Shown here one piece after another: positions 42,110 to 54,082 of a DNA stretch of 64,000 nt. Each line of letters begins with the position of its first letter. Position 1 is the stretch's first letter. The stretch lies in the NCBI GenBank assembly GCA_030704615.1, contig CM060732.1:63965053-64029052 (forward strand), in the 5' to 3' direction. The notes below the pieces were generated by a model. The model had not been told where the DNA came from. It was given only the letters and a program-made list of their open reading frames with translations, and made no database searches. This DNA is from Takakia lepidozioides. Its lineage: Eukaryota > Streptophyta > Takakiopsida > Takakiales > Takakiaceae. Made by a program: the position numbers and the translations under genes.

Positions 42110-42585
42110 CTAGAGCCGCCAAATTGTCATAATGCATCGTTGCATTCCGCGCAAGGATGCATCTTCTCTATAATTCTTTGTAGCGTCGATGTTGTCATCC
42201 ATGTCCATGGCATCACAACCTAGCTGCAATGACGACAAAGAGGTTAAAAGTGATGAATGAATTATAATAACTTTAATCCCTGCATAGGCTACATATTCAA
42301 CTAACCCGGACAAAGTGAGCAACATTTAAATCATAAAGATGCTTGCTGTTGCCATCCACCTTGGACTTCTTCTTGACGCTCCACTTGAAAATTTTGCCTC
42401 CACATACTGCCAAATCTCTCTTCGCCATAGCCATAAGAAGAGCCCTTGCACCGGAGGCATTCTTGAAAAATAGGTACATGCAACATCTGCAACTCCAGTT
42501 ATGCAAGACGGAGCTCAGTTCTAGAAGCCCTCGTTTGTTGACCTGAATTCTTCTTAGAGCTGGTGGTTTCACCAGAAGTCATGGT
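42110..42585 (-). other. Possible two-exon fragment, unrecognised
   Basis: On the minus strand MAKRDLAVCGGKIFKWSVKKKSKVDG... ends near a GT, and after an AG at about 42228 LGCDAMDMDDNIDATKNYREDAS follows up to a stop at 42110. Composition is coding-like but there is no family match. It may be a transposon relic. Confidence 0.25.
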
Positions 42586-42589
42586 GACT

Positions 42590-44336
42590 TTAACTTCAAG
42601 ATTTTCACAGGAGGAAAGACGATGAGTACTCTAGCATACAATCATGCTAGCAATATAGAAACAGAGACAAAGATAGGTTTCAACATCATACTAGAGAGAC
42701 GCAAACTTTGAGAGAGAGATTGAGAGATAGAATCAATGGCCTGAGTGCCAACATAAATACACAAACCTCAACTTTAGATATTTCTATTTGAAGTTCTAGT
42801 GCTATTCCTATTTGCACTCCTCTGCCTGTTCTCTGTTTGTCATGACATGAATATCAAAAGTATCAAACAATATCCGACTTGCTATTCAGGAGCATTAGTT
42901 ACATTGAAGTGAACAAACACTCTAACATCATTATCATAAACATTTTGATATGGTTTGGAGGTGGATTTGTAGTTGTTCAACAAAAGAATCTAAATTGAGG
43001 ACACATTTGAAAAAAAATAAAAAATGCTCGATGCAGTCGTTCTCTCTACAACTTTAGAAACCTAGTGATTGACTTAGTCACTGTGGAGTGCTCATCATCA
43101 AGCCATCTCTACCAATTGAGAGAAGCATTCATAATGACAAGCATATGGAAAAAAAAAAAAAACCCAGGAACTACCAACCAAAATAAGCCATCCACAATGT
43201 GATGACAATGAGAAGTGCGACCCCTAGCTTCCAAGAATCCAGAGACCTAGCTATTTTGGCTTAAATATCGACCATTCACGTATCCATGCGGACCTAAGCT
43301 TCACACATTCAAATCGATTCATGGATCATATGTGAGAGCAAGAGAAAAGCTATCACCAACATTTGACAATACACGACGTGGTGAGAAGCACAAAATGTAC
43401 GATGATGCCGTGTTATTTGTCTGTGATCTTCAAATCAAAAAAGTGTTCGACGACGTCTCAACGAGAGCATAAGAGGAGTCAAAAATCGCGTGAAAATTAG
43501 CATCGCTCCACAATTCGACAACGATCTCAACGAGGGAGTCAGAAATCTTATCGACCTTCGTCTTCTCTTTTCAAATCTTTACACGGAAGCGAAAATCTCG
43601 ATCCGCGCTAGTTTCTATTAGACCTTTGCCACTCCAAGCAAGACCAGTTTTTTTTGCGATGTCGGCAATCACAACGGCTGTCCCTATGTCTCCCATTAGG
43701 GAAGGACAACTCCCGTTTAAAGAGGGCAGGGCGCCTCCAACTTGAGTACAGTTGTAAGATATTACGTTTTAAGATGTTATGTAAAGTGTAAGATCACTCG
43801 CATCAAAGCTCTAGCTGCTGCAAACCCTTATTTGGAAGTCTTTTTCCATGGAATCTCCAGTATTTTGTTATCACAATTCTTTGCATTAGTATCTTGTGCT
43901 ATGTGAGCTTAGCATTAGTTTTTTTTTGTTTTCATCTAGCATGGTTTTCCCAGGACTGTCTATGTTTTGCCGATCACTTCCAAATCAACATCTCTTAAAT
44001 AGAAAATATTAATACCCATAGAACACCAAGAAACTGCACAATTACTCAGTGATGGTCTAACATACATCTTTACAAAATGCATCCTATCATCACTATACTC
44101 CATGTAACATATATCGTTCACACATATTGTCAAACACTAAGCATGCATCCACTATTGATGTATACAACTTGACTATCATCGAAAATTGAACTTGGCTTCT
44201 TACCATTCAGCTTGTAGGCTAAACCCCCACCGTTCATAATCTTAGCATTCTACAACCGTATGCACTAACATTTCCGATCGGTTTGAAATTGGGCTGAATA
44301 TTTGTCGTTTTTTTTTTTTTTTCTAAATCCAACAGA
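42590..44336. other. No supported gene
   Basis: AT-rich, short frames only. There is a T17 run near 44308 just before the retrotransposon insertion. Confidence 0.5.
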
Positions 44337-44341
44337 TGTAG

Positions 44342-45063
44342 TGTCGCGCACCTCACTTCGGTAAGCTCCTCTTCAAGTCATAGGTAGTCGCTTTGATGCG
44401 CGCGCTTAACTCCCGACCTGGCCGCCGGGCCAACTCGGAGCTTCGGCTGCTCACCGGGACATAACGGTCCCCCTTTACTCTTCCGAAAGACCCTCCACCA
44501 ATTTGGGCCTAGTGGAAATTCCCTTTGGTAGATGGTAGTCCGGAATAGCTCCCATTTCCTTGGTCGCTTTCCGGCTCGTTCATTTACTCACTAGTTTTTG
44601 GTCACCAACGGGCTTGCACCGTTCTCGGGGTTACTACTCCCTATATATACTTCTGTGACTGTCCGCGGGGGTTTCACAAACAACCCTGCCATTTTATGGC
44701 GAACCACCACGAAGACCCTCGACTCCCGGTGATGAGTCGCGGTGAGTCTTGGCCCACCCACCACAGCCCCATTGGACCGTGATGAGTCCCAAGACTCCCC
44801 ACGACTCCCACCACAAGGTCTCCGTCCCATGGTGAGTCCTATGCCACCCCCACTAAGTCCCACTAAGCTACCACCTTGTGGAGCCACCCCCATCGCAACC
44901 CGGTGTGCGGGGCTCCACCTAGTGAGCACCTCCGCCTCCTTGAGTGCCTTGGGCACTCAAGGGTGCTTCAGCCCCCCCATACCTATCGCTGCCACTGCCC
45001 CCACCACAGGGGCATCCCCTCTTGCGTCCCGACCCCCTGCCCTCAAGGCACAGGGCCGTGACA
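44342..45063 (-). repeat. Outer element 3' LTR (LTR A)
   Basis: On the plus strand it starts TGTCGCGCACC and ends GGGCCGTGACA. CTATATATAC at 44641-44650 gives a TATA box for minus-strand transcription. Contains GAGTCC/GACTCC-rich repeats. Confidence 0.9.
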
Positions 45064-45993
45064 CACACCCCTACCAACATGGAGTCGATGTCCTCATTGA
45101 CTTGTCCATTTTGTAGAAACGAACATCCAAGTTGTGGCGTCCGACATCAAGGAGTTTGTTTCCGTACCATGGCGTCCCATGGCAAAGACCCAAACCCCCA
45201 CTTGACTGAACTCTCCACTAGCTAGTTCGGCCGACTTCCTCCAAGTCCCGGCCAAGGGTGGAGTTTCTCAAGCTCCTCCCAGTGCACTCTTCTTGGCCCA
45301 CTTCAAGGCCAAGGAACGATCCTCCCCGATGATCGAATCGCCTTACTGCAACAACATTGCTTGCGACCGCTCATGCTGCCACTTTTGGCATCACCTTGAG
45401 CAAGGGTTAACCTTGAACCCCTTTTTTACTAGGAGGATAACCTTGAACCAACTGTGCGCCCCAATCACTACAATTGGGTCCGCCTTGGAATGCTGGCCTG
45501 AGGTACGGGAACACGCCAAAGCCGCACTACGACTTCGTCCCGAGGCTACACAATTATAGTACGTGAAAGGAAACACGTGGCTTCCGCGTTAACCCGCACT
45601 ACAAGGCAACCCCCCTCGGTAGCGCAGTTATAGTACGCGCACGCGCCACGTGCGCACTAGCACGTGAACTCCCAAAGAATGCGCAAATTTCCTTGCCTCT
45701 TGGATGTGAGTCACCCGATTTCGGCACTACGCAAACACACGATTAATCCAATTTACCTCTCCCACTTTTGTAAGCTAGCATGCATTCTACACACTAGCCA
45801 ACCATACCATGCATCACCATTCCAAACAAAATATGACGCACATCATTTGGAAACCATTTCATTTATAACAAAATTTGTACAATACAAGTTTTTGCAATCG
45901 GATTCCTCAGCTAGCTAAGCCAGGCTAAGCATGCATTTCCTCCCCCACGCTCCAAGGTTGATGTCCCCATCAATGCTTCTTCCGCTTTTGAGG
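45064..45993 (-). other. 3' untranslated region and polypurine tract of the outer element
   Basis: On the minus strand TTGGTAGGGGTGTG directly precedes the 3' LTR. No conserved ORF lies between the chromodomain stop and the LTR. The inner element has a similar region at 51288-52179. Confidence 0.6.
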
Positions 45994-46290
45994 TCACCCT
46001 TCGAAAGCTACAACCGCCTCGGATGCGTTTCCCATTTCTGAGGCACGCACCCAAGATGCCTCCACATGATGATAGCCCTTCCATTTCACGAGATACTCCG
46101 TTTCTCGATTCTTGAACCTCCTCGACGTAAGCACTGCCTTCACCTCGTACTCATGTTCATTTTCATGATCCAACAGCACAGGTGGCGGACGCAACACTTG
46201 ATGCCGATTCGGACGCGCTTCATCTTTGAAATAAGGCTTCAAAATGGAGACGTGGAATACTGGATGCACCTTGCTGTTTGCCGGCAGCAC
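45994..46290 (-). pseudogene. Outer element chromodomain
   Basis: HPVFHVSILKPYF is the conserved end of the integrase, and YEVKAVLTSRRFKNRETEYL followed by VKWKGYHHVEASW is a chromodomain, which in chromoviruses binds methylated histone tails and guides integration. It is intact in this copy, but its frame is separate from the integrase frame. Confidence 0.85.
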
Positions 46291-47314
46291 ACATCCTCAT
46301 TCATAACCTTCCGGATGCGAAAGGGTCCCGCATACGCTGATACGAACTTCGGACTCACTTCTGGAGGTAGTCGAAAATTCTTGATGTTCAACCACACCTC
46401 CGTACCTGCCTCAAACTTAACTTCCCTCCATTTCCGATTCGTCTGCCGTTCATACCGTTTCCTAGCTTTGGCAATTTTGTACTTTGCGAGCTTCAACAAA
46501 CGTTTGCATTCTTCTAGCACCGCTGCTACTGCCGGTTCCTCAACGTCTTGGGCAGCCCAATTTGTCGGCACCAGAGGCGCTTTTCCATAGACCAATACGA
46601 AAGGGGAAACTCCCGTTGCGAAGTGTTTTGTGTTATTATAACAGAACTCTGTCGCATCCAAGTGCTCCACCCAGTCCGATTGGTCTGCCGACACGTAATT
46701 CCGCAAGATCTACTTCACCACGGAATCCTTTCCGTTTGGCCGTCCGTCGTAGGTTGGAAGGCGGTGCTCATCTTGAGCCTCGTCCCCATTTTCTTCCAAA
46801 GTGCCCTCCAAAACTTACTTGTAAACTTTGGATCGCGGTCCGAGACAATATCCTTCGGGAGTCCATGATGCTTGAAGACGTGGGCAAAGTAAAGTCGCCC
46901 CGTCTCCTGCGTCGTTGCCGTCTCCTTGGTAGGGATGAAATGGCCCATTTTACTGAACCTATCCACCACTACCATGATTGCATCGAATCCTTTTGACAAT
47001 GGCATAGCAGTTATGAAATCCATCGAGATACTTCCCCAAGACCCCTATGGAATCGGCAAGGGTTGTAACAGCCCCGCTTGTTTTTTGTATTCGCTCCGGT
47101 TTTGTTGGCATGTGGTGCATGTCTTGACATATCCCTCGGCCTCCTCCCTTAGTTTGGGCCAGAAATATTCTTTCTTCAGGAGTGTCGCAGTGCGCTTGGC
47201 TCCGCCGTGGCCCGCAAGCGGGCCATCATGGCATTCTCTCAAGAGACTATCTCTGATCCCTCCCATCGGCACGTAGAGACGCTTTTGCTTGTACCGGAGC
47301 AGTCCATTTTGCAA
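46239..47314 (-). pseudogene. Outer element integrase, frame-broken
   Basis: The zinc finger is in 47314-47045 (ECHDGPLAGHGGAKRT, CTTCQQNR), the catalytic core in 47023-46715 (MDFITAMPL, IVSDRDPKFTSKFW) and the distal part in 46706-46239 (FVLVYGKAPLVP, FEAGTEVWLNIKNF). Stops or frameshifts separate them near 47030 and 46710. The catalytic Glu segment is lost with the break. Confidence 0.8.
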
Positions 47315-47468
47315 GTGGAACTGCGATTTAACCCCATCCTCAAGTCCTACATCACGGACTTCACCATCTCGTCCTTCCGGATCTTCCTTTGGAGCGCCGT
47401 CTTGCCCCTGTACACCAACATGAGCTGCTGCTTTCTACTTAGAGCATCGGCCACCACATTGTTCCATC

Positions 47469-48345
47469 TCAGTTATCCACGTCGAACACCGCCAAAGTAT
47501 CCTGCCACCTAAGTTGTTTTGGGGACAACTTAGGCTGTGTGGCCAAATACTTCACCGTGAACACCTTCACCGGGTTGGAACCAATATAGTGGCGCCAAAG
47601 CTCAAGGCAATGCACCACCGCCTTCATTTCTTTCTCGTGCGTTGGCCACCGTCGCTCCACTTCATTCAGTTTCTTACTTTTGTAAGCCACTGGACGTCCA
47701 TCCTGCATGAGTACACCTCCAATCGCGAAGTCCGACGCATCCGTATGAATCTCACATGGACGGTCGAACTCCGGGATTTTTAGGACTGGAGCTTCCGCCA
47801 TCCGCTGCTTCAACTCGGCAAAAGCTTGGCCACAAAAGGTGTTCCATATCCATACTCGTGCATTGGCTACTGTTGCTCCACTTCATTCAGTTTCTTACTT
47901 TTGTAAGCCACTAGACGTCCATCCTATATGAGTACACCTCCAATCGCGAAGTCCGATGCATCCGTATGAATCTCAAATGGACGGTCGAACTCCGGGATTT
48001 TAGGACTGGAGCTTCCGCCATCCGCTACTTCAACTCGGCAAAAGCTTGGCCACAAAAGGTGTTCTATACCCATACCTTGGATTTACACAGAAGGTCCGAC
48101 AGCGGCCCCGCGATCTTGGCGAAATTTCTCACATACTTTCGGTAATATGAGACAAGTTCTAGGAAGGATCGCACTCCCGGGACCGAAGTCGGAGGCTCCC
48201 AGTCCAAGATCGCCCTCACCTTTCTGTCATCCATTTTGAACCCATCCTGTGTAATTACATGCCCTAGGAACTCTACTTTTGTGACCCCAAATTTGCACTT
48301 TGAAGCTTTGGCATACAGCTTCCCTTCCCGCAATTTCTGGAACAC
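47469..48345 (-). pseudogene. Outer element RT C-terminus and RNase H, with 221-bp duplication
   Basis: 48345-48080 gives the RT end ([32 protein letters not shown]). RNase H (EIHTDASDFAIGGVL, RRWPTHEKEMKAVVHCLE) is read at 47813-47469. A tandem duplication (47641-47861 and 47862-48079) repeats the start of RNase H and breaks the frame. A short deletion removes residues within the D-N-V-T motif region. Confidence 0.8.
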
Positions 48346-48360
48346 CCTTTTGAGGTGCTC

Positions 48361-49257
48361 CAGGTGCTCACGAACTTCACCATTTGCGAGATCGATGGAG
48401 TGGATCTCATTTTGGGGATGACCTTTTTGAGCAAATCCAGAGCGGTCATAGATGGCCGCAAGAGAGTAGTCACGCTACCGTGTGAGAATGGTGGCGAAGT
48501 TTTACGAGTTTCGGAAACGCCCAACCTAGTGGGATGGCGAATAAACCTGCTATCAACAAATGAGTGGACCGTGGAGGAGCCACATGAGCCCCAGTTTTTG
48601 CTTTACATAAGACAAGTGAAGGGAGAAGGCGATAGGGAGCCGAGCCCAGATTGGATCAAGGAGATTTTGGAGAAATACCAGTATGTGATGCCAGAGGATT
48701 TACCTAACGGCTTGCCACCGCGAAGAGGAGTTGACCACAAGATTGAGGTGATACCGGGATCGGAGCCGCCTGCCAAGGCGCCTTATCGGTTGAGCCACAG
48801 AGAGTTGGTCGAGCTGAAGGCTCAGCTTAAGGACCTAATGTCAAAGGGTTACATCCGACCGAGTGAGTCACCCTACGGAGCCCCGGTGCTATTCGCAGAC
48901 AAGAAGGATGGGACGTTGCGGATGTGTGTCGATTATAGGGCTCTAAATAAGGTGACTATCAGGAACCGGTACCCTTTGCCAAGGATCGACGACCTCTTCG
49001 ATCAGTTGGCAGGAGCGAAGTATTTCAGCCGGATCGATTTGCGCTCCGGCTACCATCAAATCCGAGTGGCGAAAGGAGATGAGGAGAAAACCGCGTGCAT
49101 GACAAGATATGGTTCGTATGAGTTCTTGGTGATGCCTTTTGGATTCACCAACGCACCCGCGACCTTTAGCACGCTAATGAACAACCTTTTCCAGGAGTGA
49201 TTGGATGACTTTGTAATCGTGTACATCGACGACATCTTGGTGTACTCGAAAACAAAG
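48361..49257 (+). pseudogene. Inverted segment of the outer element: end of protease plus RT
   Basis: This piece lies on the plus strand while the rest of the element is on the minus strand. It reads [19 protein letters not shown], then [69 protein letters not shown] and, after an in-frame TGA at 49198 (Trp in the inner copy), [12 protein letters not shown]. Both breakpoints fall inside sequence that is continuous in the inner copy (about 54418 and 55310). Confidence 0.88.
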
Positions 49258-49681
49258 TGTTTCCTCCCAACCCCAGTTGAAGAGGAACATCGAACGCCAA
49301 CCTCGTCGCCAATTGTGGTTCTCCTTTGGCAGAACGCACCTCAATAGAGGCCCCCACGTCACTTGTCGGGAGCCCCAGCTTTCGTGCCGTTGCCAGTGTC
49401 ATGAAGGAGTGCGACGCTCCTATGTCCACCAACAACGACACGTTAGTTCCGGAAATTATCCCATCCACGAACATTAACTGACTTCTTTTACGCAAGGCGT
49501 CAGTTTCCTGATACAACTCACAAATGTAGTTGCCTACCTTGCAAGTCTTGGCGACCACCGCCTCCACCAAGCGGCTGATTGAATCTTCGGACAGCTCCGT
49601 GGCCGTTCGAGTCATGTTCAATTGTCGGGGTTTCGTGCACTTCTTGGCCATGTGCCCGGGTTCCCCGCAATTGAAACACAC
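49258..49681 (-). pseudogene. Outer element zinc knuckle and protease N-terminal part
   Basis: CFNCGEPGHMAKKC (CCHC) begins the frame, followed by a linker and the protease active site LLVDIGASHSFM. After [10 protein letters not shown] the frame hits the inversion breakpoint at 49258. Confidence 0.8.
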
Positions 49682-49685
49682 TCCA

Positions 49686-50538
49686 TCGAAGGTCGCCTTC
49701 TATCCGCCATAAGCCGTCGCACCTGCTTTTCTTTTCGGAGCACCGGGTGCCGCCTTGACTTGTGAAGGCCCTCCCTTCGATTTCCATGTACCATTGTCAC
49801 CGCGTGGCCTATCCCACTTTTTTTCCGGGCGGAAGGAGTCACCCTCCCGTTGGGCCTTCTTGTGGTTCAACTCCGTATGGCCTTGTCTTTCGTCCCTAGG
49901 GACATCCGAGAAACATTCAGCCCTCTCAATTGCCTCGTTCAAAGTCTTAGGTGGCTTCTCCTCCAACTTCCGCCTGGCCCATGGGGCCAGTCCCGCCACC
50001 AAGTTGAAGACCATTTCTGGTTCTTCCATGTCTGCGACTTCGAGCAACAACACATTGAACGCCTGAACATATCCCCGAATGTCATCCGTTTGCTTCAAAT
50101 TACCACTTCCACCCGATCCTCGTCACTCAACTTGGCCGCCCGGAAGTACTGCTCTAGCTCTAAGAGCCAGGTTTTGAGTGCCTTCCGATTTTGGACGGCC
50201 TCGAAGGTGCCGGGTTCCTTAGGCTTCACCTTAAATTTTGCCTTAGTAGAAGTGGCATTAGCCACCTTCAACATGTTTTTCAACATCCCGCCAAACTGCG
50301 CCAACAACCCTTCCCAAAAGACTGCTGGCATGGGAGGAATCTGTTGGTCTGTCGGAGCTCTCAGGAATTCCTCGGGCTCCGACTCCTCAGATTCATCCCG
50401 TTCTTGAGCGGCCTCACTTTCAAAAGCATGCATCGCTTCCTCAAATGGCCGCTTCGGTGACACGTCACCCCCATCGGGCTCACCAGGATCATCATCTTTC
50501 GGGCCGTTCCGCTTTCGCTTTGGCTTGCCCGGCCCCAT
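49686..50538 (-). pseudogene. Outer element gag, internally deleted
   Basis: It starts MGPGKPKRKRNGPKDDDPGE and includes an acidic EEF region and TWLLELEQYFRAAKLSDEDR. It then jumps at about 50098 to KQTDDIRGYVQAFNVLLLEV, missing about 60 residues present in the inner copy (YLRGYAQQWW... region). A stop before the zinc knuckle separates it from the next piece. Confidence 0.75.
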
Positions 50539-50563
50539 GATGAGGCCGATCCCAAGGACGATC

Positions 50564-51287
50564 TGTCGCGCACCTCACTTTGGTAAGCTCCCCCTCAAGT
50601 CATAGTTACTCGCTTGATGCGCGCGCCTAACTCCCAACCTGGCCGCCGGGCCAACTGGGAGCTTCGGTTGCTCACCGGGACATAACGGTCCCCCCTTGAT
50701 CTCCCAAAGAACCCTCCAACGATTTAGAACCAGTGGAATTCCCTTTGGTAGTTGGCAGTCCGGAATAGCTCCCCTTTCTTTGGTCGCTTTCCGGCTCGCT
50801 CGCTTATTCACTAGTTTTTGGTCACCAACGGGCTTGCACCATTCTCGGGGTTACTACTCCCTATATATACTTCTGTGACTGTCCGCGGGGGTTTCACAAA
50901 CAACCCTGCCATTTTATGGCGAACCACCACGAAGACCCTCGACTCCCGGTGATGAGTCGCGGTGAGTCTTGGCCCACCCACCACGGCCCCATTGGACCGT
51001 GATGAGTCCTAAGACTCCCCACGACTCCCACCACCAGGTCTCCGCCCCATGGTGAGTCCTATGCCACCCCCACTAAGTCCCGCTAAGCTACCACCACCCC
51101 TTGTGGAGCCACCCCCATCGCAACCCGGTGTGTGGGGCTCCACCTAGTGAGCACCTCCGCCGCCTTGAGTGCCTTGGGCACTCAAGGGTGCTTCAGCCCC
51201 CGTACCTATCGCTGCCACTGCCCCCACCACAGGGGCAGCCCCTCTTGCGTCCCGACCCCCTGCCCTCAAGGCAAAAGGGCCGCGACA
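50564..51287 (-). repeat. Inner element 3' LTR (LTR B)
   Basis: Starts TGTCGCGCACC and ends GGGCCGCGACA. In its first 200 bases it shares variants with LTR C (for example CCTTGATCTCCCAAAG). Confidence 0.9.
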
Positions 51288-52179
51288 TACACCCCTACCA
51301 AAAGAGAGTCGATGTCATCATCGGCTTGTATTTTGGGGAAACGAACATCCAAGTTGTTGCGTCCCACATCAAGGAGTTTGTTTCCGTACCATGGCGTCCC
51401 ATGGCAAAGAACCAAACCCCACACTTGACTCTACTCTCCACTAGCTAGTTCGGCCGACTTCCTCCAAGTCCCGGCCAAGGGTGGAGCCTCTCAAGCTCCT
51501 CCCAGTGCACTCTTCTTGGCCTACTTCAAGGCCAAGGAACGATCCTCCCCGAGGATCGAATCGCCTTACTGCAACATTATTGCTTGCGACCGCTCATGAT
51601 GCCACTTTTGGCATCTTCTTGAGCAAGGGTTCACCTCGAACCCTCTTTGACTAGGAAGATAACCTTGAACCAACCGCGCACCCCAATCACTACAATTGGG
51701 TCCACCTTGGAATGCTGGCCTGAGGTACGGGAACACGCCGAAGCCGCACTACGACTTCGTCCCGAGGCTACACGATTATAGTACGTGAACGGAAGCACAT
51801 AGCTTCCGCGTTAGCCCGCACTACAAAGCAAACCCCTTGGTAGCGCTGTTATAGTATGCGCATGCGCCAGATGCGCACTAGCACGTGAACTCCTAAAGAA
51901 GACGCAAGTTTCCTTGCCCCTTGGATGGGAGTCACCCGATTTCGGCACTACACAAACATACGATTAACCCAATTTACCTCTCCCACTTTTGTAAGCTAGC
52001 ATGCATTCTACACACTAGCCAACCACACCATGCATCACCATTCCAAACAAAATAGGACGCACAACATTTAGAACCCATTTCCTTTATAACAAATTTTTGT
52101 ACAATACAAGTTTTTGCAATCGGATTCCTGAGCTAGCTAGGCCGGGCTAAGCATGCATTTCCTCCCCCACGCTCCAAGG
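51288..52179 (-). other. 3' untranslated region and polypurine tract of the inner element
   Basis: On the minus strand TTTTGGTAGGGGTGTA precedes LTR B. The rest matches the outer copy's 3' region. Confidence 0.6.
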
Positions 52180-52523
52180 TTGATGTCCCCATCAACGCTT
52201 CTTCCGTTTTTGAGGTCGCCCTTCGAAGACTGCAACCGCCTCGGATGCGTTTCTCATTTCTGAGGCACGCACCCAAGATGCCTCCACATGATGATAGCCT
52301 TCCATTTGATGAGATACTCCGTTTCTCGGTTCTTGAACCTCCTCGACTTAAGTACTGCCTCCACCTCATACTCAGGTTCAATTTCATGATCCAACAGCAC
52401 AGGTGGCGGACGCAACACTTGATGCCGATTCGGACGCGCTTCATCTTTGAAGTAAGGCTTCAAAAGGGAGACGTGGAATACTGGATGCACCTTGCTGTTT
52501 GCCGGCAGCTCCAATTCATACAC
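52180..52523 (-). pseudogene. Inner element chromodomain, frameshifted
   Basis: ELPANSKVHPVFHVSLLKPY and YEVEAVLKSRRFKNRETEYL followed by IKWK are recognisable. A base loss near 52290 turns KGYHHVEASWV into an unrelated frame. Confidence 0.8.
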
Positions 52524-52601
52524 ATCCTAATTCATAACCTTCCGGATGCGAAAGGGTCCCGCATATGGAGGTACAAACTTTGGACTCACTTCCGGAGGTA
52601 G

Positions 52602-53413
52602 TCAGAAATTCTTGATGTTCAACCAGACCTCCGTGCCTGCCTCAAACTTCACTTCCCTCCGCTTCCGATTCGCCTGCCTTTCATACCGTTTCCTAGCTTT
52701 GGCAATGTTGTACTTTGCGACCTTCAACAAACGCTCGCGTTCTTCCAGTACCGCCGCTACTGCCGGTTCCTCAACGTCCTGGGCGGCCCAACTTGTCGGC
52801 ACCAGAGGTGCTTTTCCATAGACCAATACGAAAGGGGAAACTCCCGTTGCGGAGTGTTCTGTGTTATTATAATAGAACTCTGCCGCGTCTAAGTGTTCCA
52901 CCCAGTCTGTTTGGTTTGCCGACACGTAATTCCGCAAGATCTGCTTCACTACGGAATTCACTCTTTCCATTTGGCCGTCGGTCGTAGGTCGGAAGGCGGT
53001 GCTCATCTTCAGCCTCGTCCCCATCTTCTCCAAAGTGCCCTCCAAAATTTACTCGTAAACTTTGGATCGCGGTTCGAGACAATATCCTTCGGGACTCCAT
53101 GATGCTTTAAGACGTGGGCAAAGTAAAGTCGCCCTGTTTCCTGTGCCGTTGCCGTCTCCTTGGTGGGGATGAAATGGCCTATTTTACTGAACCTATCCAC
53201 CACCACCATGATGGCATCGAATCCTTTTGACAGCGGCATAGCAGTCATGAAATCCATCGAGACGCTTTCCCAAGTCCCTTTTGGAATCGGCAAGGGTTGT
53301 AACAGCCCCGCTTGCTTTTTGTACTCGCTCCGATTTTGTTGGCATGTGGTGCATGTCTTGACATACTCCTCTGCCTCCTCCCTCAGTTTGGGCCAAAAAT
53401 ACTCTTTCTTCAA
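52602..53413 (-). pseudogene. Inner element integrase, frameshifted
   Basis: The first frame (53413-53009) covers CTTCQQNR and SMDFMTAMPL to IVSNRDPKFTSKFW. A frameshift near 53030 moves STAFRPTTDGQMERVNSVVK (with the catalytic Glu) and FVLVYGKAPLVP into the second frame, which ends at 52602 in NIKNF. Confidence 0.8.
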
Positions 53414-54082
53414 GAGTGCCGCAGTGCGCTTGGCTCCGCCGTGGCCCGCAAGCAGGCTATCATGGCATTATCTCAAGAGGCTATCTCTGATCCCTCCCTT
53501 CGGCACGTAGAGACGCTTTTGCTTATACCGGAGCAATCCATTTTGCAAGTGGAACTGCGATTTAACCCCCATCCTCAAGTCTTGCATCACGGACTTCGCT
53601 AGCTCATCCTTCCGGCAAGCCTTCCGGATCTTCCTTTGGAGCGCCGTCTCGCCCCTGTACACCAACAAAAGCTGCTGCTTTCTACTTAAGGCATCGACCA
53701 CCACGTTGTCCTGTCCCGGTTTGTACTGGATATCCACGTTGAACACCGCCAAAGTATCTTGCCACCTAAGTTGTTTTGGGGACAACTTGGGCTGCGTGGT
53801 AAAATACTTCACCGTGACATTGTCCGTGAACACCTTCACTGGGTTGGAACCAACATAGTGGCGCCAAAGCTCAAGACAGTGCACCACCGCCTTCATCTCT
53901 TTCTCGTGCGTCGGCCACCGTCGCTCCACTTCATTCAGTTTCTTACTTTCGTAAGCCACTAGACGTCCATCTTGCATCAGTCTACCCCCAATCGCGAAGT
54001 CCGACACATCTGTATGAATCTCGAACAGATGATCGAACTCCGGGATTTTCAAGACTGGAGCTTCCGCCATCCGCTGCTTCAA
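53414..54082 (-). pseudogene. Inner element RNase H and integrase N-terminus
   Basis: EIHTDVSDFAIGG, RRWPTHEKEMKAVVHCLELW, DNVTVKYF and VVVDALSRK make a complete RNase H. The frame runs to GGIRDSLLR and stops at a TAA (about 53468) where the outer copy has GAA, removing the HHCC finger from the product. Confidence 0.8.

Noticed and set aside
44742-45225. Proline-rich ORFs repeated at about 51100-51450 and 57340-57550
   Set aside because: They lie in the LTRs on the non-coding strand and recur only because the LTR recurs.
46066-47276. Plus-strand ORFs opposite integrase (also 52245-53500, 49755-50460, 55800-56750)
   Set aside because: Shadow frames of the minus-strand gag-pol genes.
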